A DNA stretch of 9,187 nt. It comes from Chloroflexota bacterium (GTDB taxonomy: Bacteria > Chloroflexota > Dehalococcoidia > SAR202 > UBA11138). A program made the position numbers and the translations under genes. The notes below the pieces were generated by a model that saw only the letters and a program-made list of their open reading frames with translations, was not told the origin of the DNA and did not search any database. Of the stretch, positions 1-5,889 are shown one piece after another. The stretch lies in contig JADFHV010000067.1 in assembly GCA_022566975.1 (NCBI GenBank), positions 1 to 9,187 of the forward strand, in the 5' to 3' direction. The number at the start of each line of letters is the position of its first letter. The first letter of the stretch is position 1.

Positions 1-21
1 AGCAAATACCTATTTTGGGGG
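1..21 (+). repeat. 21-nt direct repeat, copy 1 (copy 2 at 157-177)
   Basis: Positions 1-21 and 157-177 agree at 20 of 21 bases (agcaaatac, then c or a, then tattttggggg). Each copy runs into a G tract followed by a C tract, so each can form a G:C hairpin. The spacing is 156 bases. Copy 1 begins at the first base of the window, so the unit may extend further left and could be part of a tandem array. Its function is unknown. Confidence 0.55.
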
Positions 22-156
22 AATCAAACCCCCCTCCCCCGTAGACCCCCTCAATGAACACAGATTTTGATGTGGCCGATTTACTTTGGTACATCACAGT
101 TGATGAAGGTTGTGGTCAAGTTTCATAGAAATTGTGTGTGTGGTTCCAGAAAAGAA

Positions 157-220
157 AGCAAATACATATTTTGGGGGGGGGGTAACCCCCCCGTTGCCGC
201 CGGGGTGGGGGGGGGGGGGG
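157..220 (+). repeat. Direct repeat copy 2 with G10/C7 hairpin and G14 run
   Basis: This is the second copy of the 21-nt repeat. It continues into G10 (173-182), a TAA loop and C7 (186-192), which can form a seven-pair all-G:C hairpin. Downstream, G4-T-G14 (202-220) could form a G-quadruplex on the + strand. The hairpin has no following T-tract, so it is not a classical intrinsic terminator. Whether the run lengths are exact cannot be judged from one sequence. Confidence 0.5.
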
Positions 221-308
221 AAAGAGCCGCGAGTACAGGTTCAGCCCTAACATGTCGCTCCCTGAGACAACTAGCGAACTTTCACGATGGGACACTAGCG
301 ACGCGGCC

Positions 309-337
309 TTGAATTGGCCCTGTCTGTGGTCTATAGT
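309..337 (+). promoter_or_regulatory. Sigma-70-type promoter of the sulfurtransferase gene
   Basis: TTGAAT at 309-314 (4 of 6 to the -35 consensus) is separated by exactly 17 bases from TATAGT at 332-337 (5 of 6 to the -10 consensus). Transcription would begin near 343-346, about 25 bases before the ATG at 369. This supports the start at 369 over an in-frame ATG at 252, which lies upstream of the promoter. A direct repeat of ACTAGCGA (270-277 and 294-301) just upstream could be a regulator site. Confidence 0.5.
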
Positions 338-368
338 CGTGGCGAAGGCTGGTCGTAGAGATGGCAAG

Positions 369-1232
369 ATGACCCAGTCCCATTCCCGTCCCGAGGTCCT
401 GGTCAGCACAGACTGGCTTGAGGAGCATCTCGGGGACCCCTCTATCGTAGTCGCCGAGGTCAACACGGACCTCGAGGCCGGCTACGATCGAGGCCACGTC
501 CCCGGAGCCGTCGGCTGGCACCTGCACCGGGACCTGGAGGACCAGACAAGACGGGACATACCCGGACCGTCGCAACTCGAAGAGCTCCTCAGCCGGTCCG
601 GTATCGAAAACACGACCACCGTGGTCCTCTATGGCGACGGTAACAATCGCTCGGCCACATGGGCCTTCTGGCTGCTCAAGTGCTACAGGCACAAGGACGT
701 ACGCCTGCTGGACGGTGGACGCGCCAAATGGGTGGCCGAGGGCAGGCCGCTGTCCCCTGAGACACCCGTCCCCACGCCGAAGGCCTACAGGGCCTGCATC
801 CCGGACAAGAGTCTGCGGGCGACCAGAGAGCACATAGTCGCCAACCTTCACAGCCCCTCCCTCAGGCTGCTGGATACCCGTACGTCCGAGGAGTACTCAG
901 GCCGGATACCGTCGGAGGCGCCACAGCCGGGCATCTACCGTAACGGACGCATTCCGGGCGCGGTCCATATCCCGTGGGACGACGGCGCTACGGAGGACGG
1001 TACGTTCAGGTCCGCCGACGAGCTGAGAGGGATGTACGAGGGCAAGGGGGTCACCCCCGACCAGGAGATAGTCGCCTACTGCCGCCTAGGGGTAAGGGCA
1101 TCCTACAGCTGGTTCGTCCTGAAATACCTGTTGGGATACGAGCGTGTGCGGAACTACGACGGCTCCTGGACGGAGTGGGGCAACTCGGTAGGCGTTCCCA
1201 TCGAGACGGGAGCCTCGAGTTCAGGTGGCTAA
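369..1232 (+). CDS. Tandem-rhodanese sulfurtransferase
   Basis: A thiosulfate/3-mercaptopyruvate sulfurtransferase-type enzyme, predicted cytoplasmic, that moves sulfane sulfur from a donor to a thiophilic acceptor through a cysteine persulfide. The 287-residue product has two rhodanese domains, the usual architecture and length for the mycobacterial SseA/CysA group. The N-terminal domain (about 10-130) carries YGDGNN at 88-93 where an active domain would have its cysteine loop, so it should be inactive, as is normal in the family. The C-terminal domain (about 150-280) has the active loop CRLGVR with Cys238, and the closing motif YDGSWTEWGN. I chose ATG 369 because residues encoded upstream of it match nothing in the family, the candidate promoter lies at 309-337, and a modest AGAG ribosome site precedes it. 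The true donor (thiosulfate or mercaptopyruvate) cannot be settled from sequence. The gene appears to be monocistronic. Confidence 0.93.
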   Translation: MTQSHSRPEVLVSTDWLEEHLGDPSIVVAEVNTDLEAGYDRGHVPGAVGWHLHRDLEDQTRRDIPGPSQLEELLSRSGIENTTTVVLYGDGNNRSATWAFWLLKCYRHKDVRLLDGGRAKWVAEGRPLSPETPVPTPKAYRACIPDKSLRATREHIVANLHSPSLRLLDTRTSEEYSGRIPSEAPQPGIYRNGRIPGAVHIPWDDGATEDGTFRSADELRGMYEGKGVTPDQEIVAYCRLGVRASYSWFVLKYLLGYERVRNYDGSWTEWGNSVGVPIETGASSSGG

Positions 1233-1234
1233 GG

Positions 1235-1261
1235 GTTACGGAGTCCAGCCCGTAGCATTTT
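1235..1261 (+). terminator. Weak intrinsic terminator candidate after the sulfurtransferase gene
   Basis: Bases 1235-1241 can pair with 1250-1256 (seven pairs including one G-U) around an eight-base loop. ATTTT follows immediately. It starts three bases after the stop codon. The T-tract is short, so termination may be partial. Confidence 0.35.
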
Positions 1262-1280
1262 GCACCCGCAGGACTTTGCA

Positions 1281-1314
1281 GAGGGGTTAGACGATGAGCA
1301 CGGACCACATATAA
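1281..1314 (+). promoter_or_regulatory. Strong ribosome site and ATG closed by an in-frame stop
   Basis: GAGGGG at 1281-1286 sits seven bases before an ATG at 1294, an ideal translation start. That ATG opens a six-codon frame (MSTDHI) ended by TAA at 1312-1314. It is in the same frame as the DUF4234 gene that begins at 1324. The codons between the stop and 1324 read Gln-Arg-Asn, and from memory an Arg-Asn pair is common just before the first membrane segment in DUF4234 proteins. This looks like the original start of that gene interrupted by a nonsense codon. A leader peptide with reinitiation ten bases downstream is the alternative. Confidence 0.5.
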
Positions 1315-1323
1315 CAAAGAAAC

Positions 1324-1629
1324 ATGGTCATGCAGGTGGTGCTCGTCATCGTCACGCTCGGTATCTACGCCGTATACTGGTATTACGTGACGCTGAAGGA
1401 GCTCCACATCGCCAACGGTAAGGACGAAGGCGCTGGAGTATGGACTGTGTTGTCACTCATTCCGTTTGCCAACCTCTTCTCCTGGTGGCACTACTCCATG
1501 GAATACGAGGAGTTTTCCAAGCGGAAGTATCCGGGCATAGCCATCTTCATCCTCTTCCTCGTGTTCAGCCCGGTCGTCTGGTTCCTGGTCCAGTCCGATC
1601 TCAACAAGGCGGCGAGCGCGCCCGCCTGA
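1324..1629 (+). CDS. Small DUF4234-type membrane protein
   Basis: The 101-residue product has three hydrophobic segments, about 3-22, 38-55 and 70-90, and should be an inner-membrane protein. The first segment, with VTLGIYAVYWYY at 10-21, is the hallmark of DUF4234, a family of unknown function usually about 80-120 residues long. The family label comes from motif recognition, not a search. ATG at 1324 is the first start after an in-frame stop at 1312-1314 and lacks a good ribosome site (ATG at 1330 is an alternative). The better-placed start at 1294 lies beyond that stop, so the gene may be N-terminally damaged or depend on reinitiation. Because the rest of the reading frame is intact, loss of function is not certain. 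It ends 56 bases before the response regulator gene and could be cotranscribed with it. Confidence 0.72.
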   Translation: MVMQVVLVIVTLGIYAVYWYYVTLKELHIANGKDEGAGVWTVLSLIPFANLFSWWHYSMEYEEFSKRKYPGIAIFILFLVFSPVVWFLVQSDLNKAASAPA

Positions 1630-1685
1630 CAAAGTGATGCCGGAGACTTCGCTGGCGTGGTTGATCCGGCCTAGGACGTTATATC

Positions 1686-2342
1686 GTGGTCAATGGACTT
1701 CGCCTGGCTGACGACGGTCAGCGCACCGCTGTCGATCTCCTGGAGGAGCAGGGCGTACCGGCCGTGCTCATATCCAGCGAGGCGGACCTCGACGCCTTGA
1801 CGTCGCGCTCGGGCGCTGGTCTCGCGCTCCTGGATATCGGAGCGATGTCCAGGCCGGAGATCGAGGTCTGCGCCGAGGCGTGCTCGCGGGCCCGGCTTCC
1901 AGTGTTGGCGCTCGTGACCCGTGCCCGGCTGAGGGACTTCGAATCGTTACCGGCAATCAACGACTTTGTGCTGATCCCCCCGGACGCGGCGGAGCTTGTC
2001 ACCAGGGCGAAGTTTCTCGTAGCGCGCGCCCGGTCCCACGAGGGTCCGGACGTGATCCGGGTCAGGGAGCTGGTGATCAATCCCACGACCTACGAGGTGT
2101 CGGTCAGGGGACGGCGCGTCCACCTGAGGTTCAAGGAGTACGAGCTGCTGCGCCTGCTGGCCGCCAACGCCGGACGCGTATACACTAGAGATGCCCTGCT
2201 TCGGCAGATATGGGGCTACGACTACTTCGGCGGAACACGCACGGTGGACGTGCACATTCGCCGGCTTCGTAGCAAGATAGAGGACGCGGACAACTCTTTC
2301 ATTGAGACAATCTGGAACGTTGGATACCGGTTCAAGAGCTGA
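1686..2342 (+). CDS. OmpR/PhoB-type response regulator with altered receiver
   Basis: A DNA-binding transcription regulator of 218 residues. Residues 1-115 form a receiver-like domain: acidic pair Asp9-Asp10, candidate phosphoacceptor Asp50 in ALLDIG, and switch Thr78. The invariant Lys that normally precedes the beta5 Pro is replaced by Ile97 (FVLIPP). Residues 121-218 are a complete winged-helix trans_reg_C domain, with FKEYELLRLLA at 149-159, a recognition helix in TVDVHIRRLRSKIE (186-199) and the closing WNVGYRF. The GTG start at 1686 is preceded by AGGA at 1673-1676 (nine-base spacing), and puts beta1 right at the N-terminus as expected. No histidine kinase lies nearby, so it is an orphan in this window. 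The loss of the Lys suggests weak, altered or absent phosphorylation control. Its targets are unknown. Confidence 0.88.
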   Translation: MVNGLRLADDGQRTAVDLLEEQGVPAVLISSEADLDALTSRSGAGLALLDIGAMSRPEIEVCAEACSRARLPVLALVTRARLRDFESLPAINDFVLIPPDAAELVTRAKFLVARARSHEGPDVIRVRELVINPTTYEVSVRGRRVHLRFKEYELLRLLAANAGRVYTRDALLRQIWGYDYFGGTRTVDVHIRRLRSKIEDADNSFIETIWNVGYRFKS

Positions 2343-2626
2343 CCACAGGCCGGCGACCGCGCCGGACGGACGCCACTGATGAGACGTACCGGCATCCAAC
2401 AGGCTGATGAAATATGGGGTGTGCAGAGGGGCAAAGCCCCTGTGCCGGGAGTCTGAGAGCCTGCCCTGAGCATCGTCGAAGGGGTGTCCCTCAGATACAA
2501 ATTCTTCCCCTTCCTGGCCAGAGCCTGTCCTGAGTCAGCCGAAGGAAAGGGAGCCAGGGGGATGGTCGTCCCGACCCGTCGGGATTCAACACCCTCTAAT
2601 AGAGACCAGGAAACGGAGGCACGACG
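2343..2626. other. Intergenic region filled mainly by a dispersed repeat
   Basis: There is no gene here. A GC-only hairpin (CCGGCG-ACCG-CGCCGG, 2350-2365) follows the regulator's stop without a T-tract. The dispersed element (copy A) occupies 2416-2594. The last 32 bases hold the ribosome site of the aminotransferase gene, GGAGG at 2615-2619. No clear promoter for the downstream operon was identified between the repeat and the gene. Confidence 0.7.
2416..2594 (+). repeat. Dispersed hairpin element, copy A
   Basis: About 179 bp, closely matching copy B at 5715-5871. The ends are short inverted repeats (GGGTGT at 2417-2422, ACACCC at 2589-2594). Next to the left end is a hairpin AGGGGC-AAA-GCCCCT (2426-2440), and next to the right end a hairpin TCCCGAC-CC-GTCGGGA (2569-2584). 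The core has a 25-nt module at 2521-2545, beginning GAGCCTGTCCTGAG and ending CGAAGG. Copy A carries a second version of this module at about 2457-2482 that copy B lacks. No open frame of its own, no transposase and no clear target duplication were seen. This fits a non-autonomous MITE- or REP-like element. CCTGTCCTGAG…CGAAGG motifs resemble short repeats common in environmental bacterial genomes (from memory). Confidence 0.8.
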
Positions 2627-3514
2627 ATGGCCCAGGAACGGGTTGCATATATTGACGGAGAGACTCTTCCCGAGAGCCAGGCGAAGATCTCCATCCGTGA
2701 TGCCGGCTTCACCCACGGCGACGCGGTCTTCGACACGACGCGCACTTTCGGCGGAGAGATATTCAGGCTCAGCGAGCACCTGGACCGGTTCCAGAACTCC
2801 TTGAAGTACATGCGCCTCGACCCTGGCTTGAGCAAGCAGGACTGGACCGACCTGACGATGCAGGTGCTGAACGCCAACCTGCCCCTCCTGGGCGAAGACG
2901 ACGACTACTGGGTAACCCAGAGGGTCACACGGGGAGTCGCCGGTAAGCCCTCGGTCATCATCGAGTGCGTTCCGCTGCCCTTCGAGGCCAGAGCAAAGTT
3001 CTACCGGGACGGGCTCCCGGTGATCGTCCCCTCCGTCAGACGGACGCCGCCGGATTCGATGAGCCCCAGGGCCAAGGTCCACAACTACATCAACCTGGTG
3101 CAGGCCGAGTTGGAGGTCAAGTCTCAGGACCCGGATGCGTGGCCCATCCTGCTGGACGTAAACGGCAATATCGCCGAAGGCCCCGGCGCCAACGTATTTG
3201 TGGTGAAGGACGGCGCCATCACCACCCCCCGTGAGCAGTACATCCTGCCGGGCATAAGCCGCCAGACGGCCATCGATCTGGCGCAGGAGCTGAGCATCGA
3301 GCTGCATGAGGCGGACATGGACCTCTTCGACGCGTACACCGCCGACGAGGTCTTTATAACGTCCACCAGCTTCTGCATCGTTCCCGTGTCGACGTTCAAC
3401 GGCGCCGTCATAGGCACCGGCCGCGTGCCCGGCCCCGTGACGGACCGTCTGCAGAAGGCCTACAGCGGACTGGTGGGCCTCGATTTCGTCGCCCAATACC
3501 TGGCGCGGCTTTAG
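2627..3514 (+). CDS. Fold-type IV PLP aminotransferase, branched-chain type
   Basis: A class IV aminotransferase of 295 residues, close to the usual 290-310, probably transferring the amino group between branched-chain amino acids and 2-oxoglutarate. Visible family features are the N-terminal FTHGDAVFDTTRTF (28-41) and FRLSEHLDRF (46-55), the Schiff-base lysine Lys150 in RAKVHNY, Glu184 in the AEGPGANVFVV strand that contacts the pyridine nitrogen, the phosphate-binding LPGISRQT (207-214), and ADEVFITSTS near 239-248. ATG 2627 has GGAGG seven bases upstream. The group with TSTSFCIVPV differs from classical IlvE and could instead act on other amino acids or amines, including D-amino acids or (R)-amines. 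Its position just upstream of 2-oxoacid dehydrogenase genes supports a catabolic transaminase feeding that complex. I therefore call the family with confidence but the substrate only tentatively. Confidence 0.9.
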   Translation: MAQERVAYIDGETLPESQAKISIRDAGFTHGDAVFDTTRTFGGEIFRLSEHLDRFQNSLKYMRLDPGLSKQDWTDLTMQVLNANLPLLGEDDDYWVTQRVTRGVAGKPSVIIECVPLPFEARAKFYRDGLPVIVPSVRRTPPDSMSPRAKVHNYINLVQAELEVKSQDPDAWPILLDVNGNIAEGPGANVFVVKDGAITTPREQYILPGISRQTAIDLAQELSIELHEADMDLFDAYTADEVFITSTSFCIVPVSTFNGAVIGTGRVPGPVTDRLQKAYSGLVGLDFVAQYLARL

Positions 3515-3537
3515 TGGCGGGGCAGGTTCAGAGCGAC

Positions 3538-3624
3538 TCCCCTTCCCTCTAACTCCCTCCCGCAAGGGAAGGGAGGACAAGAGATCATCCGTCCCCAGTG
3601 GAGGAAGGATTTCCTTCCCCTTTT
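3538..3624. repeat. Small hairpin repeat between aminotransferase and E1 alpha genes
   Basis: CTCCCTCCC at 3553-3561 pairs with 3566-3575 around a GCAA loop, with one bulged A. A second hairpin, GGAAGG-ATTT-CCTTCC (3603-3618), is followed by CCTTTT. The first looks like the CCCTCTCCC-NCAA-GGGAGAGGG type of intergenic palindrome found in many GC-rich bacteria. The second resembles a weak intrinsic terminator and may reduce or separate transcription of the aminotransferase and dehydrogenase genes. Confidence 0.45.
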
Positions 3625-3665
3625 GACGGGCCGAATCGAGAAGGCTACGGCGCAAAAGCACACCG

Positions 3666-4715
3666 ATGGAAGACCCCCAGAGCAACACTTCGACCCTAAG
3701 TACGAAAGACAGGGGCATCGGCGGCGTGCTGGACGAAAAATCCCTGCTCGAGATGTACCGGCAGATGGTGCTGTGCCGGACGCTGGACGAACGCGCATGG
3801 CTGCTAAACCGACAGGGTAAGGCGGCCATCGTCGCCTCCGCACAGGGCCAAGAGGCGGCGCAGATCGGCAGCGTCTGGGCGCTGCGTCCCGGCGAGGACC
3901 AGTTCTACGTCTACTATCGCGACCTGGCCGCGCTCCTGACCCTGGGCATGACCGCCAAAGAGATCATGCTGGGCTACATGGCCAAGGCGGGAGAGCCCAT
4001 GAGTGGCGCTCGCCAGTTCGCCACGCACGGCGCCTATCCCAAATACGGGATCTATAACCTGTCCAACGTGGTGGCCACAAACCTCCCCCAGGCGGTTGGG
4101 GCAGCCCTGGCATCGAAAATGCGTGGGGAAGATGCCGTCACCATCGTCTACTTCGGGGACGGAGCGACCAGTGCAGGCGACACCCACGAGGCCATGAACT
4201 TCGCGGCCATACATAGACTGCCGGTCATCTTCTTCTGCGAGAACAACCGGTGGGCTATCTCGGTCCCCCTGTCGAAGCAGATGGCCGTGGACAGCGTGGC
4301 CAGCCGCGCTCAGGGATATGGGATGCCCGGCCTGACCGTCGATGGCTGCGATATCGCGGCTGTCTTCGAGGCTACGAGCGAGGCGGCGCGCAGGGCCCGT
4401 GAGGGCCTCGGCCCGACCCTCATCGAGGCCAACGTTGAGCGTTACCTACCGCATACCAGCGACGACGACGACCGTCGCTACAGGACCGCTGAGGACATTG
4501 AGGAGTCCCGGAAGCGAGACCCCATTAGAATCCTGAGGGAGCAGCTTTCGACAACGGGCGTACTGACGCCCGAGAAGGACGCGGAGTTCCAGGAGGCCGC
4601 GAAACGGGAGGTCAACGAGGCGACCGACTTCGCGGAGGAGGCCGCCTACCCTGGGACCGAGGGCTTCTACGACCACGTCTACGCGCCCGACGACCGGTCG
4701 GCGGGAGGTGGGTGA
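3666..4715 (+). CDS. 2-oxoacid dehydrogenase E1 alpha, BkdAA-like
   Basis: The alpha subunit of the thiamine-diphosphate-dependent E1 component (alpha2beta2 type), which decarboxylates a 2-oxoacid and passes the acyl group to lipoyl-E2. The product has 349 residues. The thiamine diphosphate/Mg motif begins GDG at 164-166 and ends ENNRWAIS (192-199). YYRD (83-86) is the cofactor-contact strand. HTSDDDDRRYR (263-273) is the conserved loop that is phosphorylated in mitochondrial homologues, and its form most resembles branched-chain 2-oxoacid dehydrogenases such as Bacillus BkdAA. Pyruvate or acetoin dehydrogenase E1 alpha is the alternative. ATG 3666 is the only start after an in-frame stop at 3624, and its ribosome site is weak. 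The stop overlaps the E1 beta start by four bases, so the two subunits should be translationally coupled. Confidence 0.93.
   Translation: MEDPQSNTSTLSTKDRGIGGVLDEKSLLEMYRQMVLCRTLDERAWLLNRQGKAAIVASAQGQEAAQIGSVWALRPGEDQFYVYYRDLAALLTLGMTAKEIMLGYMAKAGEPMSGARQFATHGAYPKYGIYNLSNVVATNLPQAVGAALASKMRGEDAVTIVYFGDGATSAGDTHEAMNFAAIHRLPVIFFCENNRWAISVPLSKQMAVDSVASRAQGYGMPGLTVDGCDIAAVFEATSEAARRAREGLGPTLIEANVERYLPHTSDDDDRRYRTAEDIEESRKRDPIRILREQLSTTGVLTPEKDAEFQEAAKREVNEATDFAEEAAYPGTEGFYDHVYAPDDRSAGGG
4703..4715 (+). promoter_or_regulatory. GTGA stop-start overlap with ribosome site (E1 alpha to E1 beta)
   Basis: GTG 4712-4714 starts E1 beta inside the TGA 4713-4715 that ends E1 alpha. GGGAGG at 4703-4708 leaves only a three-base spacer, shorter than optimal. 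Together these suggest that E1 beta is made mainly by ribosomes finishing E1 alpha, which would keep the subunits equimolar. Confidence 0.7.
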
Positions 4716-5698
4716 TCGCGGTACTGACGGTACTCGAGGCGGTACGCGAGGCCATACGCGAGGAGATGGCCCGCGATGAGCGGGTCTTCGTGCTGGGCGA
4801 GGACGTCGGCGTCCGCGGCGGTGTCTTTTTAGCCACCGACGGGCTCATCGACGAGTTCGGCGAGGAGCGGGTCATCGATACGCCTCTGGCGGAGTCTTCC
4901 ATCGCGGGAATCGGCGTGGGTGCCGCCGTGAACGGCATGCGTCCTATCGCCGAGATCGAGTTCGCCGATTTTATCTGGCCTACCGTAAACCAGATCGTGG
5001 GAGAGGCGGCCCGCGTCCGCTACGGCACCAACGGCCAGGTGTGCGTGCCGCTGGTCGTCCGGGCCCCCTACGGCGGCGGCGTGCGAGGTGGCCTCTATCA
5101 CTCGCAGAGCGTAGAGGCCTTCTTCGCCCACACGCCGGGGCTCAAAGTCGTCACGCCGGCAACCCCCTACGACGCCAAGGGACTGCTCAAGAGCGCTATC
5201 CGAGACGACGACCCGGTGGTCTTCCTCGAGCACAAACGCACCTATCGTCTGGTACGGGGCGAGGTCCCGGACGGCGAATACACCATCCCCATCGGTGTGG
5301 CGGACGTCAAGCGAGCGGGTGACGATGTCACCGTGGTCACCTACGGCCTCATGGTCCACCACTGTCTCGAGGCGGCCCATGACCTGGAGCAGGAGGGAAT
5401 CAGCGTTGAGGTCGTGGATCTCCGGACTGTAAGGCCGATGGACCACGAGGTGATTCTCGACTCCGTCAGGAAGACCGGCAAAGTCCTCGTGGTCCATGAG
5501 GACACGAAGGCTGGTGGCATCGGCGCCGAGGTTGCGGCCGTCGTCTCCGAGCACGCCTTCGAGCACCTGGACGGGCCTGTGATGCGGCTGGCCGGGCCGG
5601 AGGTCCCGCCTATGCCCTACAGCCCACCCCTGGAGGCGATGTTCATGCTCGACTCGACCAAGATTGCCGACGCCATCCGTCGGCTGGCCCAGTACTAG
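4712..5698 (+). CDS. 2-oxoacid dehydrogenase E1 beta
   Basis: The beta subunit of the same E1 heterotetramer. Its 328 residues match the usual length of about 325-330. The N-terminal pyrimidine-binding domain (about 1-185) shows FVLGEDVG (26-33), DTPLAESSIAG (56-66) with the catalytic-type Glu61 that activates thiamine diphosphate, and IAEIEFADFIWP (79-90). The C-terminal transketolase domain (about 200-325) shows VTVVTYG (206-212), VEVVDLRTVRPMD (232-244) and VVHEDTKAGGIGAEV (260-274). The GTG start overlaps the stop of E1 alpha. The 191-base gap to the E2 gene is almost entirely the dispersed repeat, which looks like a later insertion into a tight operon. As with alpha, branched-chain substrate is preferred but pyruvate or acetoin cannot be excluded. 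Confidence 0.94.
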   Translation: MIAVLTVLEAVREAIREEMARDERVFVLGEDVGVRGGVFLATDGLIDEFGEERVIDTPLAESSIAGIGVGAAVNGMRPIAEIEFADFIWPTVNQIVGEAARVRYGTNGQVCVPLVVRAPYGGGVRGGLYHSQSVEAFFAHTPGLKVVTPATPYDAKGLLKSAIRDDDPVVFLEHKRTYRLVRGEVPDGEYTIPIGVADVKRAGDDVTVVTYGLMVHHCLEAAHDLEQEGISVEVVDLRTVRPMDHEVILDSVRKTGKVLVVHEDTKAGGIGAEVAAVVSEHAFEHLDGPVMRLAGPEVPPMPYSPPLEAMFMLDSTKIADAIRRLAQY

Positions 5699-5714
5699 GA
5701 GGCTGCGGAAGAAA

Positions 5715-5871
5715 GGGGTGTGCAGTCCCGACCTGTCGGGATTGCCGGGAGTCTGAGGGTGTCCCTTAGATACAAATTCTTTCCCCTTCCTAGCCAGAGC
5801 CTGTCCTGAGTCAGCCGAAGGAAAGGGGCCCAGTGGTATGGTCTTCCCGACCCGTCGGGATTCAACACCCC
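5715..5871 (+). repeat. Dispersed hairpin element, copy B, inside the operon
   Basis: About 157 bp, the partner of the copy at 2416-2594. The inverted ends are GGGGTGT (5715-5721) and ACACCCC (5865-5871). Near-identical hairpins lie inside both ends: TCCCGAC-CT-GTCGGGA (5726-5741) and TCCCGAC-CC-GTCGGGA (5845-5860). The core holds one 25-nt module (5797-5821). Flanking arms CCCCTTCCT and AGGAAAGGGG could close it into a larger imperfect hairpin. It lies between the E1 beta and E2 genes and could stabilise mRNA ends or cause partial termination. No gene, transposase or clear target duplication was seen. Confidence 0.8.
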
Positions 5872-5889
5872 TCCCCGCGAGATGCACAC

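Larger units (their letters stand above)
1..368. other. Non-coding left flank with G/C homopolymers
   Basis: No convincing gene lies here. The first 220 bases are less GC-rich than the rest of the window apart from extreme homopolymers: G5 and C6-T-C5 near 17-40, G10-TAA-C7 at 173-192, and G4-T-G14 at 202-220. The stretch from 240 onward looks like an ordinary upstream region and contains the promoter of the sulfurtransferase gene. Short open frames that cross this region are interrupted by, or translate, the homopolymers and have no family resemblance that I recognise. The runs are also where sequencing length errors are most likely. Confidence 0.7.

Noticed and set aside
67..312. Short frames translating the left homopolymer region
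   Set aside because: They run through G/C homopolymers, lack ribosome sites and show no recognisable domain.
252..368. N-terminal extension of the sulfurtransferase to an ATG at 252
   Set aside because: The extra 39 residues match nothing in the family and would begin upstream of the well-spaced promoter at 309-337.
2222..3829. 535-residue open frame on the minus strand
   Set aside because: It lies antisense to the aminotransferase gene and crosses the repeat and neighbouring genes. It has no family motifs, and its length is explained by GC-rich codon use on the + strand.
5833..5889. Upstream start for E2
   Set aside because: It lies inside the dispersed repeat. The lipoyl domain begins exactly at Met 5890.
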